Source: Sedimentimonas flavescens
GTDB taxonomy: Bacteria; Pseudomonadota; Alphaproteobacteria; Rhodobacterales; Rhodobacteraceae
DNA: 64,000 nt
Assembly (NCBI RefSeq): GCF_019264375.1
Contig: NZ_JAHVAI010000009.1
Location: 1 to 64,000, forward strand
Direction: 5' to 3'
Shown: piece after piece, positions 1-8,337 of the stretch
How positions within the stretch are numbered: position 1 is the first letter of the stretch
Layout of the letters: each line of letters starts with the position of its first letter
The notes under the pieces: generated by a model
Seen by the model: the letters and a program-made list of their open reading frames with translations, nothing else
Told to the model about the DNA's origin: nothing
The model's database searches: none
Made by a program: the position numbers and the translations under genes

Positions 1-61
1 GTGGTTGGGGGGGGGGGGGGGGGGGGGGGGGGGGTGGGGGGGGGGCCCCCCCCCCCACCCC
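1..61. other. G/C homopolymer palindrome, probable assembly or sequencing artefact
   Basis: Bases 7-34 are an unbroken run of 28 G. T35, G36-45, C46-56, A57 and C58-61 follow, so 31-45 and 46-61 form a near-perfect inverted repeat that differs by one C. Nothing coding is visible. Poly-G tails are a known artefact of two-colour sequencing chemistry, and a snap-back palindrome at a contig tip fits a misassembled end. A genuine G-tract is possible but less likely. Confidence 0.7.
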
Positions 62-93
62 GAGGTACTTGAGCCAAGAAGAATAGGCGAGGG

Positions 94-621
94 TTACTTC
101 GCCTTGGGGCGGAAGGCCTTGATCTTGGCAGGATCGGTGTCGATGAAGCCCGCGCCGATCAGGTCGAGGCAATAGGGCACCGCCGCGAAAACCGCGTTGA
201 GGCAAGTGGCGATGGCCGAGGGTTTGCCGGGAAGTGTGATGATCAGCGACTTGCCCGCGATGCCTGCCGATTGGCGCGACAGGATCGCCGTCGGGACTTC
301 GAGCAGCGAGGCGCGGCGCATTTCCTCGCCAAAGCCTGCGAGTTCTTTCTCGAACACATCGGCGCAGCCTTCGGGGGTTTCGTCGCGCGGTGCCGGGCCG
401 GTGCCGCCGGTCACGAGGATCAGGTCGGCACCTTCGGACACCAGTTGGCGCAGGGTCGCGGCGACGCTCTCACGCCCGTCGGGGATGATGTGACGGGTGA
501 TGGTGAGCGGCGTGGTCACCACGCCGCGCAGCCAGTCTTCGCAGCCGGGGCCGCCCTTGTCTTCGTACTCGCCGCGGCTGGCGCGATCCGAGACGGTGAC
601 GATGGCGGCCCGGGCGCTCAT
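94..621 (-). CDS. mogA: Molybdopterin adenylyltransferase (MogA family)
   Basis: This 175-residue protein matches the MoaB/MogA fold. The signature [10 protein letters not shown] lies at residues 71-80, followed by TPEG, and a LSRQSAGI stretch with a PGKPSAI loop lies near 114-135, as in MogA. The family adenylylates molybdopterin before molybdate insertion in the cytoplasm. It is shorter than the E. coli protein of about 195 residues but has both active-site loops. Its ATG overlaps the argG stop codon (ATGA, 618-621), which suggests translational coupling. MoaB, a paralogue with a similar core, is the main alternative. No other molybdenum-cofactor gene is in the window. Confidence 0.85.
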   Translation of the reverse strand: MSARAAIVTVSDRASRGEYEDKGGPGCEDWLRGVVTTPLTITRHIIPDGRESVAATLRQLVSEGADLILVTGGTGPAPRDETPEGCADVFEKELAGFGEEMRRASLLEVPTAILSRQSAGIAGKSLIITLPGKPSAIATCLNAVFAAVPYCLDLIGAGFIDTDPAKIKAFRPKAK

Positions 622-1844
622 TTCTTCACACGCGCGTTGCGGGTGGCGATCAGTTTCAGGCGCAGCGCGTTCAGGCGGATGAAGCCTGCGGCGTCCTTCT
701 GGTCATAGGCGCCCGCGTCTTCCTCGAAGGTCACGTGCTTTTCGGAATAGAGCGAATAATCCGACCAGCGGCCGACGCAATGCACCGAGCCCTTGTAGAG
801 TTTGAGGCGCACCGTGCCGGTGACGTTCTCCTGGCTCTTGTCGATCAGGGCTTGCAGCATCTCGCGCTCGGGCGAGAACCAGAAGCCGTTGTAGATCAGT
901 TCCGCATAGCGCGGCATCAGGCTGTCTTTCAGATGGCCCGCGCCCGCGTCGAGCGTGATCTGTTCGATGCCGCGGTGGGCCTCGAGCAGGATCGTCCCGC
1001 CGGGGGTTTCATAGATGCCGCGCGACTTCATACCGACGAAGCGGTTTTCCACGAAGTCGAGGCGGCCGATGCCATGCTTGCGGCCATATTCGTTCAGCGC
1101 GGTCAGGATCGTGGCGGGCGACAGGGCCTCACCGTTGATCGCCACGGCGTCACCCTTCTCGAAGGTCACCTCGATATATTCCGGGGTGTCCGGGGCTTCT
1201 TCGGGGCTGACGGTGCGCTGATAGACGTATTCGGGCGCCTCATCGGCCGGGTTTTCCAGCGCCTTGCCCTCGGACGAGGTGTGCAGCAGGTTCGCATCGA
1301 CCGAGAAGGGCGCTTCGCCGCGCTTGTCCTTGGCGATCGGGATCTGGTTCTGCTCGGCGAATTCGATCAGCTTGGTGCGCGAGGTCAGATCCCATTCGCG
1401 CCACGGCGCGATGACCTTGATCATCGGGTCGAGCGCATAGGCCGACAGCTCGAAGCGGACCTGGTCGTTGCCCTTGCCGGTGGCGCCATGGGCGACGGCA
1501 TCGGCGCCATGCTCATGCGCGATCTCGACGAGACGCTTGGAGATCAGCGGGCGCGCGATCGAGGTGCCCAGAAGGTAGAGGCCTTCATAGACCGCGTTGG
1601 CGCGGAACATCGGGAAGACGAAATCGCGCACGAATTCCTCGCGCACGTCCTCAATGTGGATGTTCTCGGGCTTGATGCCCAGCAGTTCGGCCTTCTTGCG
1701 GGCGGGTTCGAGTTCTTCACCCTGACCGAGGTCGGCGGTGAAGGTGATCACCTCGCAGCCGTATTCGGTTTGCAGCCATTTGAGGATGATCGAGGTATCG
1801 AGGCCACCCGAATAGGCGAGCACGACTTTCTTAGGCGCGGACAT
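618..1844 (-). CDS. argG: Argininosuccinate synthase
   Basis: This enzyme condenses citrulline and aspartate using ATP in the penultimate step of arginine synthesis. The protein is 408 residues long, the usual bacterial size, and has the N-terminal PP-loop AYSGGLDTS at residues 10-18. I chose the ATG at 1844 because AAGGGG lies a suitable distance upstream and the protein then begins [15 protein letters not shown] longer reading to 1877 adds eleven residues unlike the family. A promoter candidate sits at 1880-1908. The last codons overlap mogA. Another arginine gene, argJ, lies about 21 kb away in this window, so the pathway is dispersed here. Confidence 0.97.
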   Translation of the reverse strand: MSAPKKVVLAYSGGLDTSIILKWLQTEYGCEVITFTADLGQGEELEPARKKAELLGIKPENIHIEDVREEFVRDFVFPMFRANAVYEGLYLLGTSIARPLISKRLVEIAHEHGADAVAHGATGKGNDQVRFELSAYALDPMIKVIAPWREWDLTSRTKLIEFAEQNQIPIAKDKRGEAPFSVDANLLHTSSEGKALENPADEAPEYVYQRTVSPEEAPDTPEYIEVTFEKGDAVAINGEALSPATILTALNEYGRKHGIGRLDFVENRFVGMKSRGIYETPGGTILLEAHRGIEQITLDAGAGHLKDSLMPRYAELIYNGFWFSPEREMLQALIDKSQENVTGTVRLKLYKGSVHCVGRWSDYSLYSEKHVTFEEDAGAYDQKDAAGFIRLNALRLKLIATRNARVKK

Positions 1845-1879
1845 GGCAAGCCCCTTGCTATGCTTAGTGGTTTGCACGC

Positions 1880-1908
1880 GGTCTATTGGTTTTTTTCCTT
1901 ACGGGCAA
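1880..1908 (-). promoter_or_regulatory. Candidate sigma-70 promoter for argG
   Basis: Read on the minus strand, TTGCCC (1908-1903) is separated by 17 bases from TAGACC (1885-1880). The spacer contains a run of seven A. Both boxes keep the most conserved positions (TTG; TA at the start of -10) and lie about 35 bases upstream of the argG ATG. This is pattern matching only. Confidence 0.3.
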
Positions 1909-1929
1909 GGGTGCGGCCGGAACGAATTG

Positions 1930-1949
1930 GGGCGGCCCGAAGGCCGCCC
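1930..1949 (-). terminator. UUCG-tetraloop hairpin 3' of the secreted-protein gene
   Basis: An 8-bp perfect stem (GGGCGGCC / GGCCGCCC) closes a TTCG loop as read on the minus strand, 33 bases past the stop at 1983. No strong U-tract follows, so it may stabilise the 3' end or work with Rho rather than being a strong intrinsic terminator. Confidence 0.5.
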
Positions 1950-1982
1950 GCAAAACGTAGGAACCAGTGGAGTCGGGGGCGA

Positions 1983-2969
1983 TTACTCGGCGGCCTCTTC
2001 GGTCACTTCGGCAACCACTTCTTCGGGCGCGCCTTCTTCGGTGGTGTCTTCCTCCGAGGTCGCTTCCTCTTCGACCGGCATCTGCGGGTCGAGCATGCGG
2101 TTCAGCTCTTCAAGAGCTTCGGGCGAAAGCTCGCGGCCATTCGAGGCGGCCAGCAGCGCGTCATGCTCGGCGGCATCGGCGGCGGCGGCTTCCTCTTCGA
2201 GGGTTGCGATCTCGGCCTCAAGGGCGGCTTTCGCTGCCAGGTCCGCATCGCGGGCTTCGGCCTCGGCGCGTTCGGCATCGAGGGCGCCCGTCGCCTCGTT
2301 ATAGGCCGCCATGTCGTCGTTGTATTTCGCGACCGCCGCTTCATAGTCTGGGTCGTCCTCGGGCAGTTCGGTCGGGGTCGGCTCCGTCAGGCCGGCCAGA
2401 TCGGCGTCGATCTCTTCGACCGTGCGTACGGTGGTGTATCCCGCCAGGCGCTCGTCGATCGTCGCGAGTTCCGTATTGGCATCGTCGAGTTTCTTGTCCG
2501 CCAGCATCCCGGCCTCGACTGCGGCCTTGTAGGTGGCGATGCGGCCGACCTGGCTGTTGGGCGCAGCATTGGCCAGCGCGGTCGGGCTGGCATGGGCTGC
2601 GTTCAGGCCCTTGAGCTCGGATGCGATGGCGCCATGGTTGGTTTTCGTGGCGTTCTTCTTGCCGTTCGACGACTTGCTTGAGCCGCTGAACGAGGTGCCG
2701 GTCGACTTGCTCGACTTGTCCTTCGGGCTGAACGAGGTGCCTTTGGATTTGCCGTTGCCGCCGTCGCTGCCCGAGCTCTTGCCCGAGTTGCCACCGCCGT
2801 TACCACCGCCTTTGCCGCCGCCGTTACCACCACCATTTCCGCCACCGTTGTCGCCATCCTTGCCCTTGGCAAAGACTAGATCGGCACCGGTGAAGGAGCT
2901 GGTCGCCACCGGGGCGACGACGAGGGCCGCAGCCGTTGCGGCGATGATGAGGGGGGTCTTGATACGCAT
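1983..2969 (-). CDS. Secreted low-complexity protein, Gly/Asn-rich then acidic, function unknown
   Basis: I do not recognise this 328-residue protein. It begins with a clear signal peptide (basic start, hydrophobic core of about residues 6-22, likely cleavage before about residue 35). A Gly/Asn repeat of GGGN units covers about 36-62, and a Ser/Lys-rich linker runs to about 110. An Ala/Glu/Asp-rich region of helical, coiled-coil appearance spans about 110-290, and the tail is strongly acidic and rich in Glu/Thr/Ala. Cysteine is absent. The start has a good ribosome site (GGAGA) 7-8 bases upstream. It is transcribed leftward from the region shared with ilvA and ends at a UUCG hairpin. A surface or extracellular, possibly cation-binding, role is only an inference. 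Confidence 0.75.
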   Translation of the reverse strand: MRIKTPLIIAATAAALVVAPVATSSFTGADLVFAKGKDGDNGGGNGGGNGGGKGGGNGGGNSGKSSGSDGGNGKSKGTSFSPKDKSSKSTGTSFSGSSKSSNGKKNATKTNHGAIASELKGLNAAHASPTALANAAPNSQVGRIATYKAAVEAGMLADKKLDDANTELATIDERLAGYTTVRTVEEIDADLAGLTEPTPTELPEDDPDYEAAVAKYNDDMAAYNEATGALDAERAEAEARDADLAAKAALEAEIATLEEEAAAADAAEHDALLAASNGRELSPEALEELNRMLDPQMPVEEEATSEEDTTEEGAPEEVVAEVTEEAAE

Positions 2970-3180
2970 GTGCGGTCTCCGCAGGTTGAGGGCGTGACAG
3001 TTGGTAAACAGATGCGGCGCAGACTATGGTCATTTTTGGGCAGGGGGAGGGCGGAAATTGGGTTGCTGCCCGAGTTGCGCATATTCTTGCCGTTTTGCCG
3101 CCGCCGCTGCGCGGAATTTTTCCTATGCCGTCAGGGAAAGGCTCTTGCCTAAAGGCGCAACGCGCGCCAGAGCATGAAAC

Positions 3181-4428
3181 ATGAGTGAATTTGCCCTCGC
3201 CACCCTTGCCGCCACCCGTGCGCTGCGCGCGTTGTTCGATCCGACTCCGCTTCAGCGCAACGATCATCTGTCCAAGCGCTATGAGGCCGATATCTGGCTC
3301 AAGCGCGAGGATCTGACGCCGGTGCGCAGCTACAAGCTGCGCGGGGCCTTCACCGCCATGCGCAAGCTGCGCGAGCGCGATCCGCAGGCCGCACATTTCG
3401 TCTGCGCGAGCGCGGGCAACCATGCACAGGGCGTGGCCTTCGCCTGCCGCCATTTCGGTGTGAAGGGAACGATCTTCATGCCGGTCACCACGCCGCAGCA
3501 GAAAATCGACAAAACCAAGACCTTCGGCGGCGACGCGGTCGAGATCGTGCTGACCGGCGACTATTTCGACCAGACGCTGACGGCCTCCAAGGAGTATTGC
3601 GCCGAAGCCCGCGCACATTTCCTCGCGCCCTTCGACGATACGGATGTGATTGAGGGGCAGGCCTCGGTCGGCGTCGAGATCCTCGACCAGTTGGGCCGCG
3701 CGCCCGATCTGGTGATCCTGCCGGTGGGCGGTGGCGGCCTGGCCGCCGGCGTCACGGGCTATCTGCGCGCGACCGCCCCGGCGACCGAGTTCCGCTTTGT
3801 CGAGCCGCTCGGCGGCGCCAGCCTGACCGCCGCCGTCGCGGCGCGCGAGCCGGTGACGCTGCGCCAGGTCAACAGCTTTGTCGATGGCGCGGCGGTGGCG
3901 CGGATCGGCGCGCTGCCCTTTGCAGCGCTCGATTGGGTGCGCCCCGAGCAGATCCTCCTCGCGCCCGAAGACCGGATCTGCATCACCATCCTTGAGATGC
4001 TGAATATCGAGGGGATCGTTCTGGAACCGGCAGGCGCCATGTCGGTCGATGTGCTGCCCGAACTTGCCGAGGAGATTCGCGGCAAGACGGTGGTCTGCGT
4101 GACCTCGGGGGGGAACTTCGACTTCGAGCGGCTGCCCGAGGTCAAGGAACGCGCGCAGCGATACTCGGGGCTGAAGAAATACTTCATTCTGCGGATGCCG
4201 CAGCGCCCCGGCGCGCTGCGCGAGTTCCTGCAGATGCTTGGCCCCGACGACGATATCGCACGGTTCGAGTATCTCAAGAAATCGGCGCGCAACTTCGGTT
4301 CGGTCCTGATCGGGATCGAGACGAAGCGGGCGGAAAACTTCGATCTGCTGACCGGCAAGCTCGACACGGCCGGGTTCACTTATCGCGACATCACCGAAGA
4401 TGAGACGCTGGCCGAGTTCCTGGTCTGA
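3181..4428 (+). CDS. ilvA: Threonine ammonia-lyase (threonine dehydratase), short ACT-like form
   Basis: This PLP enzyme deaminates threonine to 2-oxobutanoate, the first committed step to isoleucine. Lys52 in the SYKLRGAF motif is the PLP Schiff-base residue, and PVGGGGLAAG near residue 180 is the phosphate-binding glycine loop. At 415 residues it has the catalytic domain (about 1-320) plus a single short C-terminal ACT-like regulatory domain, like the Bacillus/Corynebacterium form rather than the two-ACT E. coli enzyme. Isoleucine feedback is therefore likely, but the site was not assessed. An ATG at 3174 opens a four-codon frame only. The ribosome site before 3181 is weak. Confidence 0.93.
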   Translation: MSEFALATLAATRALRALFDPTPLQRNDHLSKRYEADIWLKREDLTPVRSYKLRGAFTAMRKLRERDPQAAHFVCASAGNHAQGVAFACRHFGVKGTIFMPVTTPQQKIDKTKTFGGDAVEIVLTGDYFDQTLTASKEYCAEARAHFLAPFDDTDVIEGQASVGVEILDQLGRAPDLVILPVGGGGLAAGVTGYLRATAPATEFRFVEPLGGASLTAAVAAREPVTLRQVNSFVDGAAVARIGALPFAALDWVRPEQILLAPEDRICITILEMLNIEGIVLEPAGAMSVDVLPELAEEIRGKTVVCVTSGGNFDFERLPEVKERAQRYSGLKKYFILRMPQRPGALREFLQMLGPDDDIARFEYLKKSARNFGSVLIGIETKRAENFDLLTGKLDTAGFTYRDITEDETLAEFLV

Positions 4429-4431
4429 GGC

Positions 4432-4758
4432 TCAGGCGGCCAGAACCGTCTCGATCCGCGCGAGGAACATCGCCTTGGAGTCGGAATAGCACGCCAGGAT
4501 GGCGGCCAGGTCGATGGCCTCGGCATGGCCCGCCGCGGCCTTTCGCTCGCCGTCTTGACACAGCGCGCCGAAGTCGCGAAAGCCGAGGTTCCAGGCCGAG
4601 CCTTTCAGGAAATGCAGGTCTTCTTCGAGCAGGTCGGGTGCGCGGCCAAGGCGCATGGTGACGGTTTCGACCTCGTCGAGGAAAAGCTCAAGCACCTCGG
4701 CCAATCCGTCGGCTCCGATCTCCGTATGCAGGTCGAGAACTCTTTGCCAATCAATCAC
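4432..4758 (-). CDS. Hpt-domain histidine phosphotransfer protein
   Basis: The product is a single Hpt four-helix domain of 108 residues. The phosphorylatable residue is His49 in DLHFLKGSAWNLGF, the classic HxxKG(S/A)xxxxG motif. I chose the GTG at 4758, preceded by GGAGG five bases upstream, which gives MIDWQRVLDL, a typical beginning. An ATG at 4809 is in frame but its purine-rich stretch abuts the start. It lies back to back with the REC-PP2C gene at 4948, so it may shuttle phosphate to that receiver; this is inference from context. No histidine kinase is encoded in the window. Confidence 0.85.
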   Translation of the reverse strand: MIDWQRVLDLHTEIGADGLAEVLELFLDEVETVTMRLGRAPDLLEEDLHFLKGSAWNLGFRDFGALCQDGERKAAAGHAEAIDLAAILACYSDSKAMFLARIETVLAA

Positions 4759-4947
4759 CGTGACCTCCGACGCACTGAAACCCTGACTGACCTGCAGGTT
4801 AGGCGCCATTCCTTTCGCAAGCTTTAATGCCGTGGTGCGCGGCGATTCACGCGATCTTAAACCCCGCCCGCGCAGGATCGGCACAGACGGTATTTGTGCG
4901 ATGGGTCCAAGGTGCTTGAACAGACGATACAATCAACCCGGCCGGGG

Positions 4948-6195
4948 ATGCCCGCGGCGGATGCAGCCCCGCGCCGCGTTCTGGTGGTCGATGACAGCCG
5001 GATGCAGCGCCGAATTCTCTCGGCCCAACTGGCGCGTTCGGGATATGAGGTGATCGAGGCGGGCAATGCGGAAGAGGCACTGGCGATCTGCGCCGAGGCC
5101 GAGCCGGATATCGTTTTGTCGGACTGGATGATGCCGGGCATGTCGGGGCTGGATTTCTGCCGGGCCTTCCGCGCAATGCCGCGCAAAGGCTACGGATATT
5201 TCGTCCTGCTGACCTCGAAGACCGACAAGAACGAGGTGGCGCAGGGTCTGGAAAGCGGCGCCGACGATTTTCTGGCCAAGCCGATCAGCGGGGAGGAACT
5301 GCGGGCGCGGTTGAGCGCGGGCGAGCGCATCCTGACCATGGAGCGGCAGTTGCAGGAGAAGAATCGCCTGCTGTCTTCGGCGCTAGGCGAGTTGCAGGGG
5401 CTTTACGACGTCATCGACCGCGACCTGACCGAGGCCTGCAAGTTGCAGCAAAGCCTTGTGCGGGAGCGTTTTCGCTCATTCGGGACGGCGCAGGTGTCGC
5501 TGATGCTGCGGCCTTCGGGCCATGTCGGTGGCGATCTGGTCGGCTTCTTCCCGATCAACGCACATCGGGTGGCGCTGTTCGGGATGGATGTGGCCGGGCA
5601 CGGGATCACCTCGGCACTGATGACGGCGCGGCTGGCGGGTTATCTGTCGGGTGCGACGCCCGAGCAGAACATCGCCCTTGTTCCCGCCAGCTACGGCCAT
5701 TGCGATGCCCGCCCCCCGGCCGAGCTTGCCGCCTATCTCAACCGGCTGGTGCTGGCCGAGATGCAGACCGACAGCTATTTCACGCTGATCTATGCCGATG
5801 TCGATCTGGTCTCGGGGCGGGTCGAGCTGGTGCAGGCGGGCCATCCCTATCCGGCGATCCAGCGCGCCTCGGGTGCGGTCGAGTATCTTGGCGACGGCGG
5901 TCTGCCGGTCGGGCTGATCGAGGGCGCGGAATATGAGACCGTGACCGCGCGCCTCAATCCGGGCGACCGGCTGTTCCTGATGTCGGACGGGATCACCGAA
6001 GCCGCCGACGCAGACGCGAACCTGTTGGGCGAAGAGGGGCTGGCCAAAATTATCGAGGCCGCTGCCGGGCTGCGCGGCGAGGCGTTTCTGAACGCGGTTT
6101 ATGAAAAGATCGATCGCTTCGCCGGGGGGGTGCTGGCCGACGATGTCTCGGGCGTGCTGTTCGAATTCGACGAGATGCGCGGGTTGTTCGTCTAA
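4948..6195 (+). CDS. Response regulator with PP2C/SpoIIE phosphatase output (RbaY-like)
   Basis: An N-terminal receiver domain (about residues 9-125) has the acidic pair Asp15/Asp16, phospho-acceptor Asp59 (VLSDWMMPG) and the conserved Lys in LAKPIS. A coiled linker follows (about 130-165). The C-terminal SpoIIE/PP2C serine phosphatase domain shows GGDLVGFF, MDVAGHGITSALMTA, AGHPYPAI and LMSDGITEA, which carry the metal-binding aspartates. Such proteins dephosphorylate anti-sigma antagonists in partner-switching systems. Rhodobacter capsulatus RbaY, which affects gene-transfer-agent production, has this architecture. The start is uncertain: TTG 4894 and GTG 4912 are in frame, and none has a strong ribosome site. 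The last four bases overlap the NUDIX gene tail to tail. Confidence 0.85.
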   Translation: MPAADAAPRRVLVVDDSRMQRRILSAQLARSGYEVIEAGNAEEALAICAEAEPDIVLSDWMMPGMSGLDFCRAFRAMPRKGYGYFVLLTSKTDKNEVAQGLESGADDFLAKPISGEELRARLSAGERILTMERQLQEKNRLLSSALGELQGLYDVIDRDLTEACKLQQSLVRERFRSFGTAQVSLMLRPSGHVGGDLVGFFPINAHRVALFGMDVAGHGITSALMTARLAGYLSGATPEQNIALVPASYGHCDARPPAELAAYLNRLVLAEMQTDSYFTLIYADVDLVSGRVELVQAGHPYPAIQRASGAVEYLGDGGLPVGLIEGAEYETVTARLNPGDRLFLMSDGITEAADADANLLGEEGLAKIIEAAAGLRGEAFLNAVYEKIDRFAGGVLADDVSGVLFEFDEMRGLFV

Positions 6196-6635
6196 AGCCC
6201 CGCCAGCGCCTGCGCCAGAAAGTGCCGGTCGCCTGAATTCGCGAGCTGTTCCAGCGCGACCCCAGGCTCCATCCAGATCGCGCTATGGCCGGCCTCGGTC
6301 GGCGGACCAAGGCGCAGGACGGGGCGGGCCACGTAGATCATGCACAGCTTCTCGGCCCAGAGATCGTATTCGGGCATGTAGACAAAACGCCGGTAGGTGC
6401 CGATCCGGCGCGGGGTGGCGATGCTCCAGCCGGTTTCCTCGTAAACCTCGCGGTGCAGGGCGCGCACCGGGCTTTCGCCGGGGTCGATGCCGCCGCCGGG
6501 CAGCTGAAACTCGGGCGTGGGCTCGGCCTGATGGGTGACAAGCAGCGCGCCGTCGCGCATCAGCACGGCATAGGCGCCGGGGCGGCGGCGATACGTGCGC
6601 TCATGCACGATGGGCTCTCCAAACCTGCGGATCAT
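6192..6635 (-). CDS. NUDIX hydrolase
   Basis: The 147-residue protein carries a complete NUDIX box, G-x5-E-x7-REVYEETGW, within about residues 47-70, with all metal-binding glutamates. The family cleaves nucleoside diphosphates linked to another moiety; the substrate cannot be read from the sequence. The start at 6635 has AAGGAG six bases upstream. It is divergent from hslO and convergent, with a four-base overlap, with the PP2C regulator. It is one of three NUDIX genes in the first 23 kb; the other two belong to recognisable subfamilies, this one does not. Confidence 0.85.
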   Translation of the reverse strand: MIRRFGEPIVHERTYRRRPGAYAVLMRDGALLVTHQAEPTPEFQLPGGGIDPGESPVRALHREVYEETGWSIATPRRIGTYRRFVYMPEYDLWAEKLCMIYVARPVLRLGPPTEAGHSAIWMEPGVALEQLANSGDRHFLAQALAGL

Positions 6636-6651
6636 CCCGGCTCCTTGCCCC

Positions 6652-6681
6652 CTTGGGTCTTTCGGCTGTTGCGCCTATATA
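6652..6681 (+). promoter_or_regulatory. Candidate heat-shock (RpoH-type) promoter of hslO, overlapping a 16-bp palindrome
   Basis: CTTGGGT (6652-6658), a 15-base spacer and CCTATATA (6674-6681) resemble an alphaproteobacterial RpoH promoter and the candidate upstream of dnaK in this window (CTTGCAG-14-CCTTATATA). The -10 box is embedded in a perfect 16-bp palindrome, GCGCCTATATAGGCGC (6671-6686). A start near 6688 would give a leader of about 44 bases. Confidence 0.45.
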
Positions 6682-6731
6682 GGCGCGGTATGCCAGCCTT
6701 CGGGCTGATGGAAAACCCCCAAGGAACCCGC

Positions 6732-7748
6732 ATGACCACGCTATCTCAAATCGCATGGGACGATACTGTCCTGCCGTTCCAGCTCGACCGTTCCGACGTG
6801 CGCGGCCGGGTGGCGCGGCTGGATGGCGTTCTTGAGCAGGTCCTGGCGCAGCACGATTATCCCGCGATCGTCGAGGCGCTGGTGGCCGAGGTCGCCCTGC
6901 TGACCGCGATGATCGGCCAGACGATCAAGCTGCGCTGGAAGCTGTCGATCCAGGTGCGCGGCAATGGCCCGATCCGTATCCTCGCGACGGACTATTACGG
7001 CCCCACCTCCGATGGCCAGCCCGCCCGTATCCGTGGCTGGGCCAGTTTTGACGCCGAGCGGCTCGACCCCGAGGTCGACCCGTTCAGCCAGATCGGCGAC
7101 GGCTACTTTGCCATCCTGATCGATCAGGGCGAGGGCACCGTACCCTATCAGGGTATCACGCCTTTGGCTGGCGGTTCGCTGAGCACCTGCGCGCAGACCT
7201 ATTTCGCGCAGTCCGAGCAGCTGCCCACGCGCTTTGCCATTTCTTACGGCCGCTCGACCCTGCCGGGGCAGGGAGAGCATTGGCGTGCCGGTGGCGTGAT
7301 GTTGCAGGTGATGCCCAAGGCCTCGCCCTTCGCGGCCAAGGAAGGTTCGGGTGAGGCGGGGCTGTTGCAAAACACCGATATTCTCGAAGGCGATGAGGAA
7401 GAGAACTGGAACCGCGTGAACCACCTGCTCGATACCGTCGAGGAGATGGAGCTGATCGGCCCCACGGTGCATCCGACCGACCTTCTGGTGCGGCTGTTCC
7501 ACGAAGAAGGCCCGCGCGTCTTCGATCCGCAGCGCATCGAGTTCGGCTGCACCTGCTCGGAGTCGCGGGTGCGCGACAGTCTGGCGATCTATTCGGCCAA
7601 GGATATTCGTCACATGACGACCGAGGATGGCCGCGTCACCGCCGATTGCCAGTTCTGTGGCGCGCATTACGAATTCGACCCGCAAAGCCTTGGGTTCGAG
7701 GCGACGGTCAACCCCGATGGCAGCCCGAAGGAGTCAGTCGATGAGTGA
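6732..7748 (+). CDS. hslO: Hsp33 redox-regulated holdase chaperone
   Basis: Hsp33 is a cytoplasmic chaperone that unfolds and becomes active when its zinc-binding cysteines are oxidised. The C-terminus shows the signature: CxC in FGCTCSESRV and CxxC in CQFCGAHYEF. The protein is 338 residues, slightly longer than E. coli Hsp33 (about 290). AAGGA lies seven bases before the ATG at 6732, giving MTTLSQIAW; longer in-frame readings run into the divergent NUDIX gene. A heat-shock-like promoter precedes it. Its last eight bases overlap the next gene, so hslO probably heads the rightward block through cca. Confidence 0.93.
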   Translation: MTTLSQIAWDDTVLPFQLDRSDVRGRVARLDGVLEQVLAQHDYPAIVEALVAEVALLTAMIGQTIKLRWKLSIQVRGNGPIRILATDYYGPTSDGQPARIRGWASFDAERLDPEVDPFSQIGDGYFAILIDQGEGTVPYQGITPLAGGSLSTCAQTYFAQSEQLPTRFAISYGRSTLPGQGEHWRAGGVMLQVMPKASPFAAKEGSGEAGLLQNTDILEGDEEENWNRVNHLLDTVEEMELIGPTVHPTDLLVRLFHEEGPRVFDPQRIEFGCTCSESRVRDSLAIYSAKDIRHMTTEDGRVTADCQFCGAHYEFDPQSLGFEATVNPDGSPKESVDE

Positions 7749-8337
7749 TCCGCTTGCCCCGGTCCTGGCCGCTCTGGCCCGTCCGGGGCGGCCCTCGTCG
7801 GATTACGATCTCAATCCGGGGGTCGTCCTGCCGGACAACCGCGTGCTGCGCCCGGCCGCCGTTCTGGTGGCCTTCGAGGCCACGCGCGATGGCTTGCAGC
7901 TTTACCTGACCAAGCGCAGCTCGCATCTCAAGCACCACCCCGGCCAGATCGCCTTTCCCGGCGGCAAGCAGGAGCCCGAGGACAGCGGCCCGATTGAGGC
8001 CGCCCTGCGCGAGGCGCAGGAGGAGATCGGCCTGCCGCCCGGCAATCTGGAGATTCTCGGCACGCTCGAGGCGCATGAAACCGTCACAAGTTTCAACGTG
8101 ACGCCGGTTGTCGCGCGTATCCACACGCCCTTCACCCCGATCCCCGAGGCGGGCGAGGTCGATGAGGTCTTCACCGTTCCCTTCGCCCATATCGCCAACC
8201 CGGCCAACTTCCGGGTCGAGCGGCGGCGCTGGCTGGGCACCTGGCGCAGCTATTACGTGGCGCCTTTCGGACCCTATTACATCTGGGGCGCGACCGCGCG
8301 TATGCTGCGGGCACTGGGCGACCGGATGGCGGAATGA
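7741..8337 (+). CDS. CoA pyrophosphatase-type NUDIX hydrolase (NudL/YeaB family)
   Basis: The 198-residue protein has the UPF0035/CoA-hydrolase signature LTKRSSHLKHHPGQIAFPGG just before a NUDIX box ending REAQEEIGL. The family cleaves CoA and its derivatives to phosphopantetheine and 3',5'-ADP. The start codon lies inside the end of hslO, and the stop (TGA, 8335-8337) overlaps the cca start as ATGA. Co-transcription with hslO and cca is therefore likely. CoA specificity is inferred from the extra motif and was not tested. Confidence 0.85.
   Translation: MSDPLAPVLAALARPGRPSSDYDLNPGVVLPDNRVLRPAAVLVAFEATRDGLQLYLTKRSSHLKHHPGQIAFPGGKQEPEDSGPIEAALREAQEEIGLPPGNLEILGTLEAHETVTSFNVTPVVARIHTPFTPIPEAGEVDEVFTVPFAHIANPANFRVERRRWLGTWRSYYVAPFGPYYIWGATARMLRALGDRMAE

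Noticed and set aside
735-2681. A 648-codon plus-strand frame antisense to argG and the secreted protein gene
   Set aside because: It is an artefact of high GC codon use. It crosses two well-supported genes and has no family match.
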